Below, one piece after another: positions 22,090 through 35,035 of a DNA stretch of 64,000 nt. Under the pieces are notes generated by a model. The model had not been told where the DNA came from, did no database searches, and was given only the letters and a program-made list of their open reading frames with translations. The position numbers and the translations under genes are program-made. The DNA comes from Ctena decussata. Lineage: Eukaryota; Mollusca; Bivalvia; Lucinida; Lucinidae. Location: positions 22,261,928 through 22,325,927 of the forward strand of contig OZ022513.1 of NCBI GenBank assembly GCA_963989385.1, written 5' to 3'. Numbering within the stretch: position 1 is the first letter of the stretch; every line of letters starts with the position of its first letter.

Positions 22090-25000
22090 TAATCATCGGA
22101 GTGAAACCTCCAAACAACATGTGCTACTCCACATCATAGCTTGATTATTTACAAAATTCAAACTTGATATTGGATAAAAACTGTAAGAGAAGTTATCCGG
22201 AAAAGAACACGGATTAAACTGTAAAAGGAGTTTTCCAAAAACGAAAAGTCGATGACGGACGGACGCCAGCGCCATAGCATAATACGTCCCGTTTGTATTT
22301 GCAAACGGCACAAACATGTTTATTTAGTGGTCCTCTACAAAGTATACCGTTTACGTTGTAGCCACTTAATTTGGCCAGACAGAAAATTTCCCACAAGAAG
22401 ATGTTTTATGAATGGTTATGACCGGACAACAAGAAAAATGCATTAAACCTTAATTCGCCTATGCGTAAAAAATGTTCAGGTGAGTTAAACAAAAGTAAAT
22501 GTCATATTTAGATAAAATGGTAAAGAAGTGACTCACAATTAAGGATAGTACTTTGCATGTTAATCAAAATATTCATATTTTAATTTTAAAGTATCTGAGT
22601 AAGTGGGTGGGGTATTTAGACCTCGTTGCATACGTACATGTCTTAAACATTGATAAACACAGGTATACATATTCTCCAGACATGTTTTTGCTTATTAATA
22701 CTTTAGGAAATGAATAAATGCATTATATAATCTGCTTTAATTTGCACAGATAAAACTGCCAATGCCTCTTAAACTGATATCCATAATCTTTTTTAATTAA
22801 ACTTAGTTCCCTGAGGCAATACAGCCCCGATTTTTATAAGCTCCCATTTAAGTAAATTATTGGTTGTAAATTGTCTGAAGGCAGACTACCAAATGATGAA
22901 AACTGACTTCCAGTTTGTATCAAAATCGATAGGTTAAAGGATCATTGTATCATGCTTAAGAGGTTTAATGCATGTGCATTCCATGGTTACCATGGTAACG
23001 GCATTCGCACTGTACAAACTGTGTACTAATGTTTAAACCCACCTCAATGTTAAAGTGTATTATGCATAAAATTTCATCAGAAATGAAAATATATCATTTT
23101 TATGAGGAAGGCTTTGCAATTATATTCCAGTGTAAGAAAGTTGTGGTGTAATCAGACCCAATTTCAGGTCCGTTTTATGTATCTCTGAAGTTCCCAAAGA
23201 GTAATTATTCTTAAACATGTATTAGTAAATGTTTATATGCAGTTTTACACATTCATCATATAAAATACCTATGAATCACCTAAGGTTAATAAAATAAGGA
23301 GGTTTTCATTTATTTGTTATGGTAGTAAAATTCAAGAGAATTTATCTTTGAAGATTGACCCAAAACACAGATATCTGAATATGATCCTTATTTGTGCTGA
23401 CAACTGACATTATGCGTACAGTTGCCATTTTGCTGCGTTGTACACTCTTAGTACACTCAAAGAGAATGATGGCTGATCTTTATCTTAATTTTAATTTTCA
23501 CTCCATACATCAAATATTTACATGACACAAATCATTATTTTTACGTATGGGACATTAAGGAGTGGACGGTTGCTTCAACATGTCGAAAAAAGCGATTTTT
23601 CGAGCAACTAAACCTAGATTTTTGTAAAAAATGTGTTACCTTGGTTACCATGGCAACTGTTGGAAAGAAACCGAAAATATTTTGCAGGAGTTACTTTTTC
23701 ATCAAAAGGCAACCATACACGGAATATGAGTCAAATCTGAGAGATGTCACTTTCCACGGTTTTCACTACAGCTGCCTGAGCCTTACACGGAATGCTACTT
23801 AACATAAATGGCTAAATGCGGTATTTGTGCATAAACAAGTTCTATGTTTAACCACAGAGAAGCGTTTACAATTTGCCGGCCTGTTTGCTGTTTTAATTCA
23901 GCGGTACTGGTTTGCATTTCAAGTTCTTTTTCTCAGTAAGAAAAACTTGAAATCTCAACAGTTGTAATATAAGACATTCCGAGAAGAGCATTTCAAGATA
24001 CGTGGATCAAAAAGTCAAACATCTTTGACTTGTGTATACTATGATGTTATATGACAAAAAATACCGTAAAATATCTTATTAAGCCAATGAAACTTATCTT
24101 AAATTTGTATTTTATGGGATATTAATGTTGTATTTTATCGCACGATTTCTTCAGTCTTCCCAATAAGAAAATATCCAACTTGTGATGATAATAACACTTA
24201 AATTACACTTATAGATAACTAGGCCGTACTAGAACATCATTGCTAGCACCATAAAAATTGCGAATTAGGCAGTTTTTTTTGCGAACCTTAAATTTGACCA
24301 AATTTTCCAAGAAAACGAATTGAAATTACAGATAAAGAGAGAGCACATCACTCAGTCTAGGGCAGAAAATAAGACACACATACTTCAAGACACTAAAATA
24401 CTCTTGAAAAATACGTTTTTTTCGGAATACTAAGGACGAGTCAAACAAAATTTGAATTTAATAGATAGTAAAAAACATTCATGACCTGTCAAGGTGACTA
24501 TTTATGACCTACTTGATGAAAAAAAAAACCTCGTTAGCCTCATCCGAAACTTTGGAATATATTGTTAATGCTTGGACTCGTAGAATACACAAAACGCAAT
24601 GGCAATAAACGGTGATGAGTAAAAAACATTTTTTGATGTTTTAAAAGAAGCATTGTATTCCAACGTATACTCATTAATCACTAGTCGAAAGTACTCGATA
24701 AAAGCAACCTTTCCAAGTCAAGTCTATTTGTTTCACGCCGAAAGTCAACAAAAGAATTGAAAGTAAATATTGGCACCTTTAATTATTACATTCCAAAAAT
24801 ATGGTGGAGGGGGGGGGTCCTTTATTATCAGATACAAACATACAACCATGTGAGTATTTCAATGTTTTTGAATCCATATTATAACTAAAATGTTTTAGGT
24901 AGTGGCAGAAACATCAGAGCGTGCACTTCTTTGATTTAATCTAGAACAACAAACAAAATTATACATGCGTTTACAGCCATGACAGCATTTGTCCCACTTT

Positions 25001-27251
25001 CTTGAGAATCAGTGAAATGTGCCACCCTACTAAACAGCTTGCCTACTATGTGATACTTCACATTCACATAAACACGTGTCATTGAAATGTGTAAATTGGT
25101 TTTTGAGCCATAAATACCTTTTAATCAATGTAACATCATCGCAGATTGTTTTCATCCGATAGAAAACAATTGTCTGTGTTTTAATTCAGCGATACTTTCC
25201 TCGATTACCACGTCTTAGGAACATATTGGCGAAAAACAAGTTTCCATGTCCTTGTTTACTATTGCGAATCTTCACCGGAAGTACCTCACAACTCGTTTGT
25301 GAGAAAGATGTGACCTAAAATAGTTACCATCTTACTTCTTTATTTACGACACAGACTGCTGTTCTTGCAAACATGGAATAATCCATGGTTAACCGCTATA
25401 GTAATAAAATATTCAGTAGTGTTTCATATTTTTTAACCATCAGAATTCGATCATCTATTGTTTCGCGAAGAGTTACGCAAAATAGCAAGAGTAGTCTCCC
25501 ATGCAGCATTCTATAATCCGAGACTGCAAATCAAAAGCAGTGATCACATTCCGGTACCATAGCTCCATCGATTAGTAAAATTAAGAGGAAAATCATACAG
25601 TTTTATGACATAATGATCACAGCGTTTTCCTAAATATAAATTCAGAAAATTCAAGCCTATAAAGATACTGTATTGAGAATCTAGGCTTAATTCTGGGACT
25701 TCTGAACATATTTATTCTTGGGAAAAAATTTCATCGCTTATATTGTCTTATTTATTTTTCTTTGACTTGGAGGCAAGATTCAAAGACCAGGCACTGTGAC
25801 ATGACAATGACTAAGATTGACTTTAACCAACGTACATCAACGCAGATTGTTTTCATTCCATAGAGAACTATTGTCTGTGTTTTTATTCTGCAATGCTTTC
25901 CTCGATTACCGAAAAATCAAGTTTCCGTGTTTTTGACTGCCTTTTTAAATTCAAAGTATGACCCATATTCCTTCTTTTAAATGTCTGCTCTGCCCTTTAA
26001 GGAACTCTTTGAAATCTTTATTAGACTGTTAGATTAATGCAAACCATGTTGTTGTGAGGCTGGTACTGGTAAATTGGTTCCGGTTTTTTATCAACCCCGC
26101 GAAATGCGCGATAATAATTTGTTACGCGGTTCTAATGTTGTTATTTGCATGACAATAAAACAGAAACTTATTTGCGACCTTGCATATTTTACTTCTGCAA
26201 TGTCGACATCTGTGCATGGATCGTCCATACTATGCACATGTTTGCATTATGAATAGTACTTGCTTTTAACTGATACAGCCATGCAGTGTAGAATAATTGC
26301 TTTGGTGAGAAATGATACTGAAAGCTTTTGGTTTACAATTTTATGAATAAAAAATGGCGACTTGAGTGACTTCATGATACACAAGGCCAACATTGAAGGG
26401 GTTTCTTGAAAAGATCACATTTAAAGGCTTTGCAACTCGGGGACATGGTTGTTCATGTTTGACGCTTTCAACATATCATAGTTTTTTGCAATTATCTCTG
26501 GTTTATGAGTTCTAATGGCAGTCCTGGCCACCTCGTTTTTTTCCTCTATTTTCTCATTTTAAATGATATGTTTAAAGTTCCTCTCAATATACCTTGCTTA
26601 AACACAGAAATTATATTTGGGATAGGCAAAACTTCATATTTCATAAGTATAGTAAAAAAATATTCAAAGTCTGATTTCAAACCATTCCCCACTCACCACT
26701 CACTTGGTGGTGTGATGAACCCTTAAACTGTTTGGACTTCACTACAATAAAGTACATATAAAACTTATCAGGAGATGTGTTTTCCGGAAGCAATACATTA
26801 TCCACAGAACTTATTGCCTCTAACATACTGGCGTCCTAATTTAATTGTTTGATGTTACAATTCAATGGCGTACTAATTAATATGTTTGATGTTTCAATTT
26901 GACTTGGACACAATATTCAAAGACCGGGCACTACGCCATGACAATGAATAGACAACGAAACACTATGACATGGCAATGAAAGACAAGGTCATTTATGGGT
27001 TTAACAGTTTCTTCCCCAGACTATTAGAGATTGGAATTCTCTGGAAGATTCACTTATTTCTGCTGCTGAGTGTGTACACGATTCGGTTACTAAGTTTACT
27101 TCTCTTGTAAGGGCTAGAGACTAGCTTTCCTGATTCACAGGTCCTGGTGAATGATTGTCCTTGGACGTATCACCAGTAAACAATTCTGATTCTGATTCTG
27201 AGTCGATTGATGATTTAAAAAGCTTTACTGGACCGAATAACTTACATGTTT
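22090..27251. other. Unassigned sequence with two pairs of dispersed direct repeats
   Basis: No coding feature recognised. About 95 bp beginning (C)GCAGATTGTTTTCAT recur at 25140-25225 and 25852-25930. A ~50-bp block GACTTGGA..CAA.ATTCAAAGACC recurs at 25764-25815 and 26901-26953. A short palindrome CCATGGTTACCATGG lies at 22981. If the FReD exons belong to one gene, this is intron. Confidence 0.45.
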
Positions 27252-27700
27252 TCAGTATGTAGCCCATCGTCTTGAGATATCGCTTCTAAGGGCATCGCCT
27301 GATAATATTAAAAACGCGGACAAACGATGATAAAAAAAGGAAAAGCAAAATAGAAACATTGCTTTCGAATGAACAGTAATGAAATACTCACCTTCCCCAC
27401 CCCGTATTGTTACGTAAGAACAGCTTTGTGGTCATCGTCTGGGAAAAAGCTGACCTTTTTGCCTTCGTTTGACTGTCTTGTGTCACTTTAAGTGCTTCTT
27501 TATTTATTTTGCTTTCCGATTTGTTCCTAAGGGCAAGATTTGATGAACGATTTTATCATGCATCTGCTGCAAACGTCTACCCGATAACAGGGGTATGATA
27601 ACAGAATGTGATATCATGTCATCGAAGAGCTGCGATTACGCAAATATTATCAGGCGATGCCCTTAGAAGCGATATCTGAAGACGATGGGCTACATACTGA
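27252..27700. mobile_element. MITE, 449 bp
   Basis: Inverted ends of about 57 bp: TCAGTATGTAGCCCATCGTC at 27252 and its complement ending at 27700, continuing inward to GGGCATCGCCTGATAATATT with one or two mismatches. The interior has no coding frame. No clear target duplication, so I do not assign a superfamily. Confidence 0.8.
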
Positions 27701-28353
27701 CGTTGGTCGTGATAACAACGTACTATTGGTTGAATGACGTCACCGACTTACGGCATAACGCATTCGCGAAGTAAGCAAGTTCGAACAAAACTGCGTATGC
27801 CTTTCATCTGTTTGACTCCCTTTACGCCTAAAAAAACTTCCTATGATGCAAGATAAATAGAAAGCAATGTAAATATTTGCACACTGAAGAATCGGTGGTC
27901 GCCCAGAAATCAGTGAACGCGCAGCTAATCAGTGAACGCGCAGTTTATTTTAGTTTTTTGGAGCGGGGTACTGCTACTTAAAGTGGAGAGTGGTGTTATT
28001 ATTTGTGTTATTACCACTTCAGTTGTCCTTTATCCGAAGCTAATTATAATAATCTTCTGCTATTTTGAAATATGCTTTGTCAAAACAAGATATTAGAAAA
28101 ATTATAAGAAACTGATTAGCTTGCAAGGTGATTTCGTGTCATAAATTTTCTGAACGGCGGCATTTTTCCATCAAACAAAGCTCATGATGTAAATTTGCTG
28201 TTGTAAGTGGTTACGACGGAAGTTGATCCTGAAACTATAAAAGTTTCGTGCCATAAGATGCAAGCGTTTAGGGGATACAACCCATTTTAGCAATGTGTAC
28301 GCTCTAAATAAGTGAACGCTCAAAATGTATCAGTAAACGAGTAGCACAATAAT

Positions 28354-30100
28354 ATGTGTGTACGAAGCAAACGTCACGTCGCGTCAGGCGGTAACGTCGG
28401 AGTGAACTCCAGTACGGCGGAAGCGAATGAACCACAAAACGGCAATTCGGAAAGCACATGTCAAGCTCCCCTAGCCTCAGCACCAACAGTAGACTGTGCC
28501 ATAAATAATAAAGTTGACGAAACACCCGATTTAGAGTCTAAGGGCGGATATCAGTTTACTGCAGAAAAAAAAATAACTGGCTCTGACATGCATAGAGTGA
28601 ATCTGACAAGCACAATGGGAATAGATAATAACAATTTAAACCATATGCCCGTAGCAGTGAATTACGGAAGTAAGCCTATAGCAGTGAATTACGGGAATTT
28701 TGTAAAACACAGATTAAATCGAGATCTGGATCACACAATGAGTGAAGATGGTCTAAATTTCACCTCCCAGGAGCAAACTTCATGCGGCAGTGGGAATAGC
28801 GCCATACCAGTGTTTACATCCACCCCTATTATGCAGCGACAAGAAGATACAGCATTCAGTGGAGCAGCAAGCCAGAATATGTGTGCCATTATCAGCAAGA
28901 TTGATAAACTTGACAGTGGTATCCAACCATAAAGCGTGATATACTGCAACATATGGAATGCAAACTAAATGAATTAAAATCGTCAGTGGTCAATATGATT
29001 TGGGTCCAGGTATGACGTACGCGGACGTCACTGACAACACTGCGGCTGTTCAAATGATGGAGCGGCCGGCTAATTTGGTTTCAAGCTATATCGATGAAGG
29101 ATACGATCAGTCGGAGATCAATGTTCAACGTGCTTCATCACAGACACATTTAAAAACAGTTTGTGCTCCTGATAACAGAAATAACGAGCGACAGCCAAAC
29201 ACCATCTTTTATCCGTGCCCAGTTCCAGTTCGCTTGACGACCAGAAATAACGAGCGACAAATCAGCACCAGCTAAACTCCACGCCCTGTTCCAGTTCGCG
29301 TGACGAACAGAAATTCGCCAGTTCAACATCACTTGACGAGAAGTACTTTTGATACTGAGTTTCAAGGAAACCAAGCAGAGACTTCGTCAGCTCGCAAAAA
29401 TCAAACTCTTATAATTGGAGACTCCATCTTAGAAGGAGTAAATTCTCGGGGTTTGAAGAAAGACGAGAAAATTTGTACAGGAAGCGGAGCGACCATTAAT
29501 GACCTATGGGACGAATTATCAGTCTATGACATGAAATCTTTTACACAGATAATTTTATGTATTGGCGGGAACGACTGCTCCAGCAGACTGAACATTAAAA
29601 CTTTTGAGGAAAAATATGACCAGCTCATTAGTTTCATAAAAATGCGAACGGGGACCTGAGCAAGGTATTACCCAGAGAAAACATCAATGTAGGGGGTTTC
29701 AGCCGTTCAATACAGCGAGTTACGGATCACTGGGCGATGCACCAAGTTAAGTGTATTGAGGGCACGTCCAGACTTTTCTTCGGAAAAAAAAAAACGGCCT
29801 ATCATGTAGTAGATATTTTTATACTGATGGGATTCATCTCTCCCACTCCGGCACGACGAGGCTGCTATTTGCCATGAACAGACACGTCGATATTGTAAAT
29901 GACTTACAGCTATGCGTGTTTCAAGGATCAACCATCTCGAGGAAAGGGATCGTAGCGCTAGTAACCAGAAGAAACAGAAACTATGAACAGTCGGTTTAAC
30001 ATTGGTTTAACATATATAATGGACATAGACAGAATAATCGTCGTTGTTTCGGCGGCTGCATGCCTGGTCATATTTCGGCTGAGTGCTTGAACATACAATA
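28354..30100 (+). pseudogene. LINE ORF1: coiled coil, SGNH esterase, CCHC knuckle
   Basis: ORF1 protein of CR1-type LINEs binds RNA and often carries an esterase of the SGNH family. Opens at ATG 28354. A heptad-like stretch (IISKIDKLDSGIQ, then IKRDILQHMECKLNELKSS in another frame) at 28890-28990 suggests a coiled coil with a frameshift near 28928. The esterase shows block I GDSILEGV (29417-29440), block III GGND (29563-29574) and block V DGIHLSHSG (29830-29856), so all catalytic blocks are present though frameshifts separate them. A zinc knuckle RCFGGCMPGHISAEC follows at 30043-30087, with one residue more than usual between the first two cysteines. Stops at 28930 and 29656 and several shifts make it dead. 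Confidence 0.75.
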
Positions 30101-31043
30101 GGGACTTTGCGCAATAACCGACAGTGAACTGTATACATCGTTCTTAGTTGATAACAGTAATCAATTTAGTATTTTTGAACACTTGTGTAGTGACTGTAGT
30201 TGTTTTCAGTGTACTTGTCCTAATCCTATATTAGTTTTGCAATCAAATAGTAATAATCAAGACTCTTCAATGCTTCCAAATGAAAATAACACCTTTAAGA
30301 CGAACATGCAATAATGCATCAGTTTCTAAAAAGTAAAATTTTAAGTCTGCCTTGCAATTCTGTTCCGACAAGCGTTCCGTTGAGTCATCAGTAACAGTAG
30401 GTTATGATGAAGAACATTGTAATGCATTAAATATGAGTAGTAAGGGCATAAATATTGGTCATTTAAATGTACAGGGTATCTGTGGTGATAATTTAAGCAA
30501 ATTTTCAGAAGTAAAAATATTGTTAACGGCGCCAGAAAACAATGACTTGCATATTTTTGGATTAAGTGAGACTAAATTAAAGGAAAATAAGTTAACTCAA
30601 GTATTAAAAATTGATGGTTTCAAACACCATTTAGAAAAGATAATGACTCTAATGGCGGTGGAGGTTTACTTGTGTATGTCAAAAATGGCATGAACGCCCG
30701 GCGAAGGGAAGACTTAGAAACAAACAACGTTTCATGCCTATGGTTAGAAATATCCCCTGCTAATACAATATCATTTTTAGTAGGTAACATTTACAGGCCA
30801 CCAGACTCCAGAGTAGAATACAACGACAGATTTGAGGTTTTATTGGTGTTGTGATAAACGAAGGAAAAGACGTTTATTTTACTTGGGGATTTTAACAAAA
30901 ATTTACGAGACGGTGATATTGACAGAGATTGGGGTAATTATACAACCACCTTAGGTCTTACCAAACTAGTAACTGAACCTACAAGAGTCAGAAAAGATTC
31001 TAAAACTCTAATTGATCACATTTACACGAACGCTGAAAAAAAC

Positions 31044-31784
31044 ATTCAACGTATAAATGTTAAGCGGTTGTATTTAAGTGATCGTTATGCTATTTTCTGT
31101 AATAGGAAACATCAGTCACCTGTTATCGGTAATAATACGCATCAAGTAATTAATTATAGATCTTTCAAACATTTTGAAGAATCTAAATTCCTTCATGATC
31201 TGTGTTCTGTTCCCTGGGAAATTATCGAAAATTTTGATACAATAGACGATATTGTTTCGGTTTGGAACGCTCTATTTTTAGAAGTACTCGATTCAACGTA
31301 TAAACGTTAAGCGGTTGTATTTAAGTAATCGTTATGCTATTTTCTGTAATAGGAAACATCAGTCACTTGTTATCGGTAATAATACGCATCAAGTAATTAA
31401 TTGTAGATCTTTGAAACATTTTGAAGAATCTAAATTCCTTCATGATCTGTGTTCTGTTCCCTGGGAAATTATCGAAAATTTTGATACAATAGACGATATT
31501 GTTTTGGTTTGGAATGCTCTATTTTTAGAAGTACTCGATTCAACGTATAAACGTTAAGCGGTTGTATTTAAGTGATCGTTATGCTATTTTCTGTAATAGG
31601 AAACATCAGTCACCTGTTATCGGTAATAATACGCATCAAGTAATTAATTATAGATCTTTCAAACATTTTGAAGAATCTAAATTCCTTCATGATCTGTGTT
31701 CTGTTCCCTGGGAAATTATCGAAAATTTTGATACAATAGACGATATTGTTTCGGTTTGAATGCTCTATTTTTAGAAGTACTAGA
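31044..31784 (+). repeat. 247-bp unit in three head-to-tail copies inside ORF2
   Basis: ATTCAACGTATAAA(T/C)GTTAAGCGG starts at 31044, 31291 and 31538. The unit encodes the segment after the endonuclease (LSDRYAIFCNRKHQS...). Copies 1 and 3 are most alike; copy 2 carries several private changes; copy 3 has lost one G near 31757. Each junction creates a stop, so the triplication arose in an already inserted or inactive copy, or by assembly error. Confidence 0.9.
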
Positions 31785-32160
31785 TAAACATGCCCCTATC
31801 AAAAGTCATAGGATAAAAAGGAAATATCGACCTGACTGGTTAACTCCTGATATAATGGACTGCATGAAAGAAATAAATAAATACAAACTCAACGCCAATT
31901 TGGAGGAGTATAAATATCTATGCAATAAAGTTTCTAGATTAATTGAAGTAGCTAACCAAGAGACATATCAATCCAAAATTGAAGATGGAAAGTCCGATCC
32001 TCGTTCAATTTGGAAACTTTTTAAAGAACTCGGAGCCAATCGAAAAGGAAACTCACGTGAGGCTAACATAAACATTAAATCAGGGGAAAAACTGGTAACA
32101 AATGAACCGGCTCTGACAAAGATGTTCAATGAATACTTTGTTACTATAGCTTATAGTCTT

Positions 32161-32827
32161 TAATTGCACACCGGGGGATCGGTCGTCAGACTCTATGATG
32201 GCCCCGACCTAAAGCTATATATTTTAGTTGGTTGGGACCGGAGCCTTTTTGTCTGTTGCTTGGTCCACCGGGGCTCAACTGGTGACCTTCTTTTGCTTCA
32301 GATTTCCAGTGGGGTCGTTTGGCAGGACAGGGATTTCCACCTGTCAGACGGCCCGTTGTATCTGTTGAGTCCTCGTCTTTGCTTCTTCATGGTGTTGAAA
32401 TTTGATTTATGTGTTTACCGTGATGATTCATTGACGAGTTAGAGGGTTATCATGCGAACCGAACTACCAACTAAATGTTTTGTACCACTTCAGAAACTGA
32501 GGGTGAGGTTGGGCCTGTAAAATCGATTTAAGCCCCCCAGTAATTCATTACTGACCGTTCCAAGGCGGTAGTTCTGTTGTGGTTCTTTGTTGCCTGTTTT
32601 TGGTGTCAGAGTTTCTGTGATGTTTTACCTTATGTATGTTATTATTATTTTTGGTTCGGTTTGGGTTGCTGAGTGGCCACCTTTTGGGAACAAGCTGCTC
32701 ACTCGGTTGGCCATATGTTCTCTGTATCTTAATTATTTGTAATCTTAGTTGTTTCCAACTATGGTTTGAGGGCTGGATTTGGATTTTGATTGTTTCAGTT
32801 CCTGGTCTTTGCATACTTTTTACTTTT
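32161..32827 (+). mobile_element. 5'-truncated Naiad copy inserted in LINE ORF2
   Basis: Matches 3627-4299 almost base for base (last codons of the RT ORF plus 3'UTR). Removing it restores the LINE reading AYSL-KEPIL across the site, so the boundaries are exact. Left junction shares CTT(T) with the target, consistent with microhomology at the truncated end. There is no clear target duplication. Confidence 0.85.
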
Positions 32828-34381
32828 AAAGAGCCAATATTGACGACAGATAATGAAATACTTAAAAATTACGTTCATACAAGAGTCCCCTCTAACTCTG
32901 AATTCAGTATTCCGTTGACAAATATAACTTTGTGCGAAGTTTGTTTTCAAATTTGAATGTTAATAAATCTACAGGTTTGGACAATATAGGTCCGAAAATC
33001 GAGAAATGGGTCGATAGTCATTTTTTTAAATATTTAGATAACTTCAATTTACTACATAAGTCTCAGAGCCGACCATAGCATTCTACCGAATCTGCCATTA
33101 TTCTTATGATTGATTCCTGGTTAAAAGCGATAAATGAGGGGAAAATTGTTGGATGTGCTTTTATAGGTTTTAGAAAAGCATTTGATCTTGTTGATCATAA
33201 AATTCTTCTAAACAAATTAAAATATTATAAGTGTAATGACAAAAGCCTGTCATGGTTTCAGTCCTATTTATCCAACAGAACTCAGCGTTTTTTTATGAAC
33301 AATAATCTTTCAGATTCTGCACAAGTTACTTGTGGCGTTCCTCAGGGTTCGATCTAAGGCCCGTTATTGTTTCTCATTTTTGTAAATGACTTACCTTAAA
33401 CACTCAAAGAATTCACTGTTGTTGATTTATACGCATATGACACTACGTTTTATGACTTCCAATACGACATTAACAAATTGGAGTCAAATCTGCAATATGC
33501 ACTGAATGCACTTCATACTTGGTGCATACAAAACGGCATGGTTTTGAATATAGACAAAACGAAAGTTCTGTTGATAACAAGTACACAGAAAAGGCATACT
33601 TTACAAGATCCGTGTTTATCTTTAAGATATAACGGCACAGACATTAAAATAACAAAGGTCAGAAGCAGGTCACAAAATATAAGTAGTTAAGTCGATGAAA
33701 ATCTTATGTGGAATAATCATTTTCAACTAGTATCAAAGAAAGTCTCTTCATATTTATGGCTTTTAAGCAAAATACGATATTATTTATCCGTAGAACACAG
33801 GCTTTTATTTTACAATGCTTACGTGAAGCCACATCTTGAATACAGTAGTGTTGTGTGGAGTAATACACCAAATTATAATATTAACGAAATTAGTAAATTA
33901 CAAAGACGTGCGTGCAAATTAATACTATCCCACGAATACACTGGTCTTCAAGAGTCACTTAAACGATTAGATATTTTGCCTTTTGATCAGAGTGTTTTTC
34001 TGAATAAGGCTAAGATTATGTATAAGGTGTATAATAATTTAGCGCCCATTTATTTACATGAATTGTTCCAAATGAGGGATGTCGATCTTAATAATACTGT
34101 ATCAAACTCAAGATCAGTGGCCAATAAGAACTATTTATTGCCACAAGCGAAATGCAACTTATTCAAAGGCAGTTTTTCATACTCTGGTGTAGTGGTGTGG
34201 AATAGCATTCCTGTAGATATTAAAAGCGCATCATCATTACAGATTTTTGTTAAACAATGCACAGAATGGATAAAACGTTAATTGTACTATTTAATAGGTT
34301 ATTTAATCTTGAGTTAATTAAGTGCAAACCTCCGTCGCCATTGTTTGTTTAATTTGTTAATGTAGATATATGTATGTAAAG

Positions 34382-34382
<1 letters not shown>

Positions 34383-34411
<29 letters not shown>
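34383..34411. repeat. (CT)n microsatellite
   Basis: About fourteen CT units in the LINE 3'UTR. Confidence 0.95.
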
Positions 34412-34413
<2 letters not shown>

Positions 34414-34626
34414 GCCTTAATTGCATTGACAAATTTTATTTTCACATTGATCGAAATGACTTTTGTTCTCATAATGTTTGATTTTGTATGCAGTTTCATC
34501 TTTTCTTTTTCTTTAATATATCATTTGCACATGTATTACTGTATAATTGCCATGTTTGCCTTGTTTAAGAGGGCCCCAAGGAAGATTGGTATCACCAATT
34601 GGGTTACCCTCTGTAAATAAAGAATT

Positions 34627-34660
34627 TACTTACTTACTTACTTACTTACCTACTTACTTA
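34627..34660 (+). repeat. (TTAC)n tail of the LINE
   Basis: Eight or so TTAC units directly after an AATAAA-containing block. A short simple-repeat tail instead of poly-A is usual for CR1/L2-type LINEs. Confidence 0.85.
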
Positions 34661-35035
34661 CGAAATTTATTATATTTGCAGCAATTTAGTTGCTTCTACT
34701 TCTGCTTGCAGAAAACATGAAACAGAATATAGCGTATTATGGTAAAAAGAAGAAAACCTTGTTATTTCCTACCATTTTAAGATAATGAACATAATAAAAC
34801 GGGTGTTACTTGACTCCATGAGAAATTCGCAAAGGTTCATTATCATAATATGAAACATACTTTTACAGCCAAGTAATGTATGTGTAGATGTATTTTCAGA
34901 ACATCTGATATAAACTTGAAAATCCGCGCAGAAGCTTACCACACACGTAAATTTAAACATTTTTACTGCGAGTTCACTGATTGGCTGCGTGTTCACTGAA
35001 TTCTAGGCGACCATCGATTCCTCAGTGTGATTTGC

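Larger units (their letters stand above)
30352..34281 (+). pseudogene. LINE ORF2: APE endonuclease and reverse transcriptase
   Basis: Endonuclease motifs in order: GHLNVQGI (30460), GLSETKL (30559), GNIYRPPDSR (30784), LGDFN (30879), LIDHIYTN (31010). RT motifs: AFIGFRKAFDLVDH (33150), WFQSYLSNRTQ (33250), GVPQGSI (33334), then a stop where family members read on to GPLLF. The catalytic YADD is YAYD (33429-33440), so the RT active site is broken. The C-terminal region YVKPHLEYSSVVW...ISKLQRRACKLIL...WNSIP runs 33706-34281 to a TAA. Stops and frameshifts occur throughout. Confidence 0.8.
28354..34660 (+). mobile_element. CR1-like LINE with esterase-type ORF1, decayed
   Basis: Two ORFs, a polyadenylation-like AATAAA at 34616 and a (TTAC)n 3' tail at 34627-34660, as in CR1/L2-type LINEs. 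The LINE lies inside the TIR element at 27880-35029 and is itself interrupted by a Naiad 3' fragment (32161-32827) and a 247-bp triplication. The exact 5' end is not known; 28354 is the first ATG of ORF1. Confidence 0.8.
27880..35029. mobile_element. TIR element with 5-bp target duplication, hosting a LINE
   Basis: Inverted ends of about 68 bp, near 88% identical by eye, start CACACTGAAGAATCGGTGG at 27880 and CACACTGAGGAATCGATGG (reverse strand) at 35029. ATTTG lies directly outside both ends (27875-27879 and 35030-35034), a 5-bp target duplication. Each TIR contains the word AATCAGTGAAC(G/A/T)CGCAG twice (one copy begins ATTCAGTGAAC). Interior DNA not belonging to the LINE (27950-28350 and 34660-34960) encodes no transposase. 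A CAC.NTG start with 5-bp duplication fits Transib or RAG-like elements, but this is an inference; CMC elements also start CAC. Confidence 0.75.
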
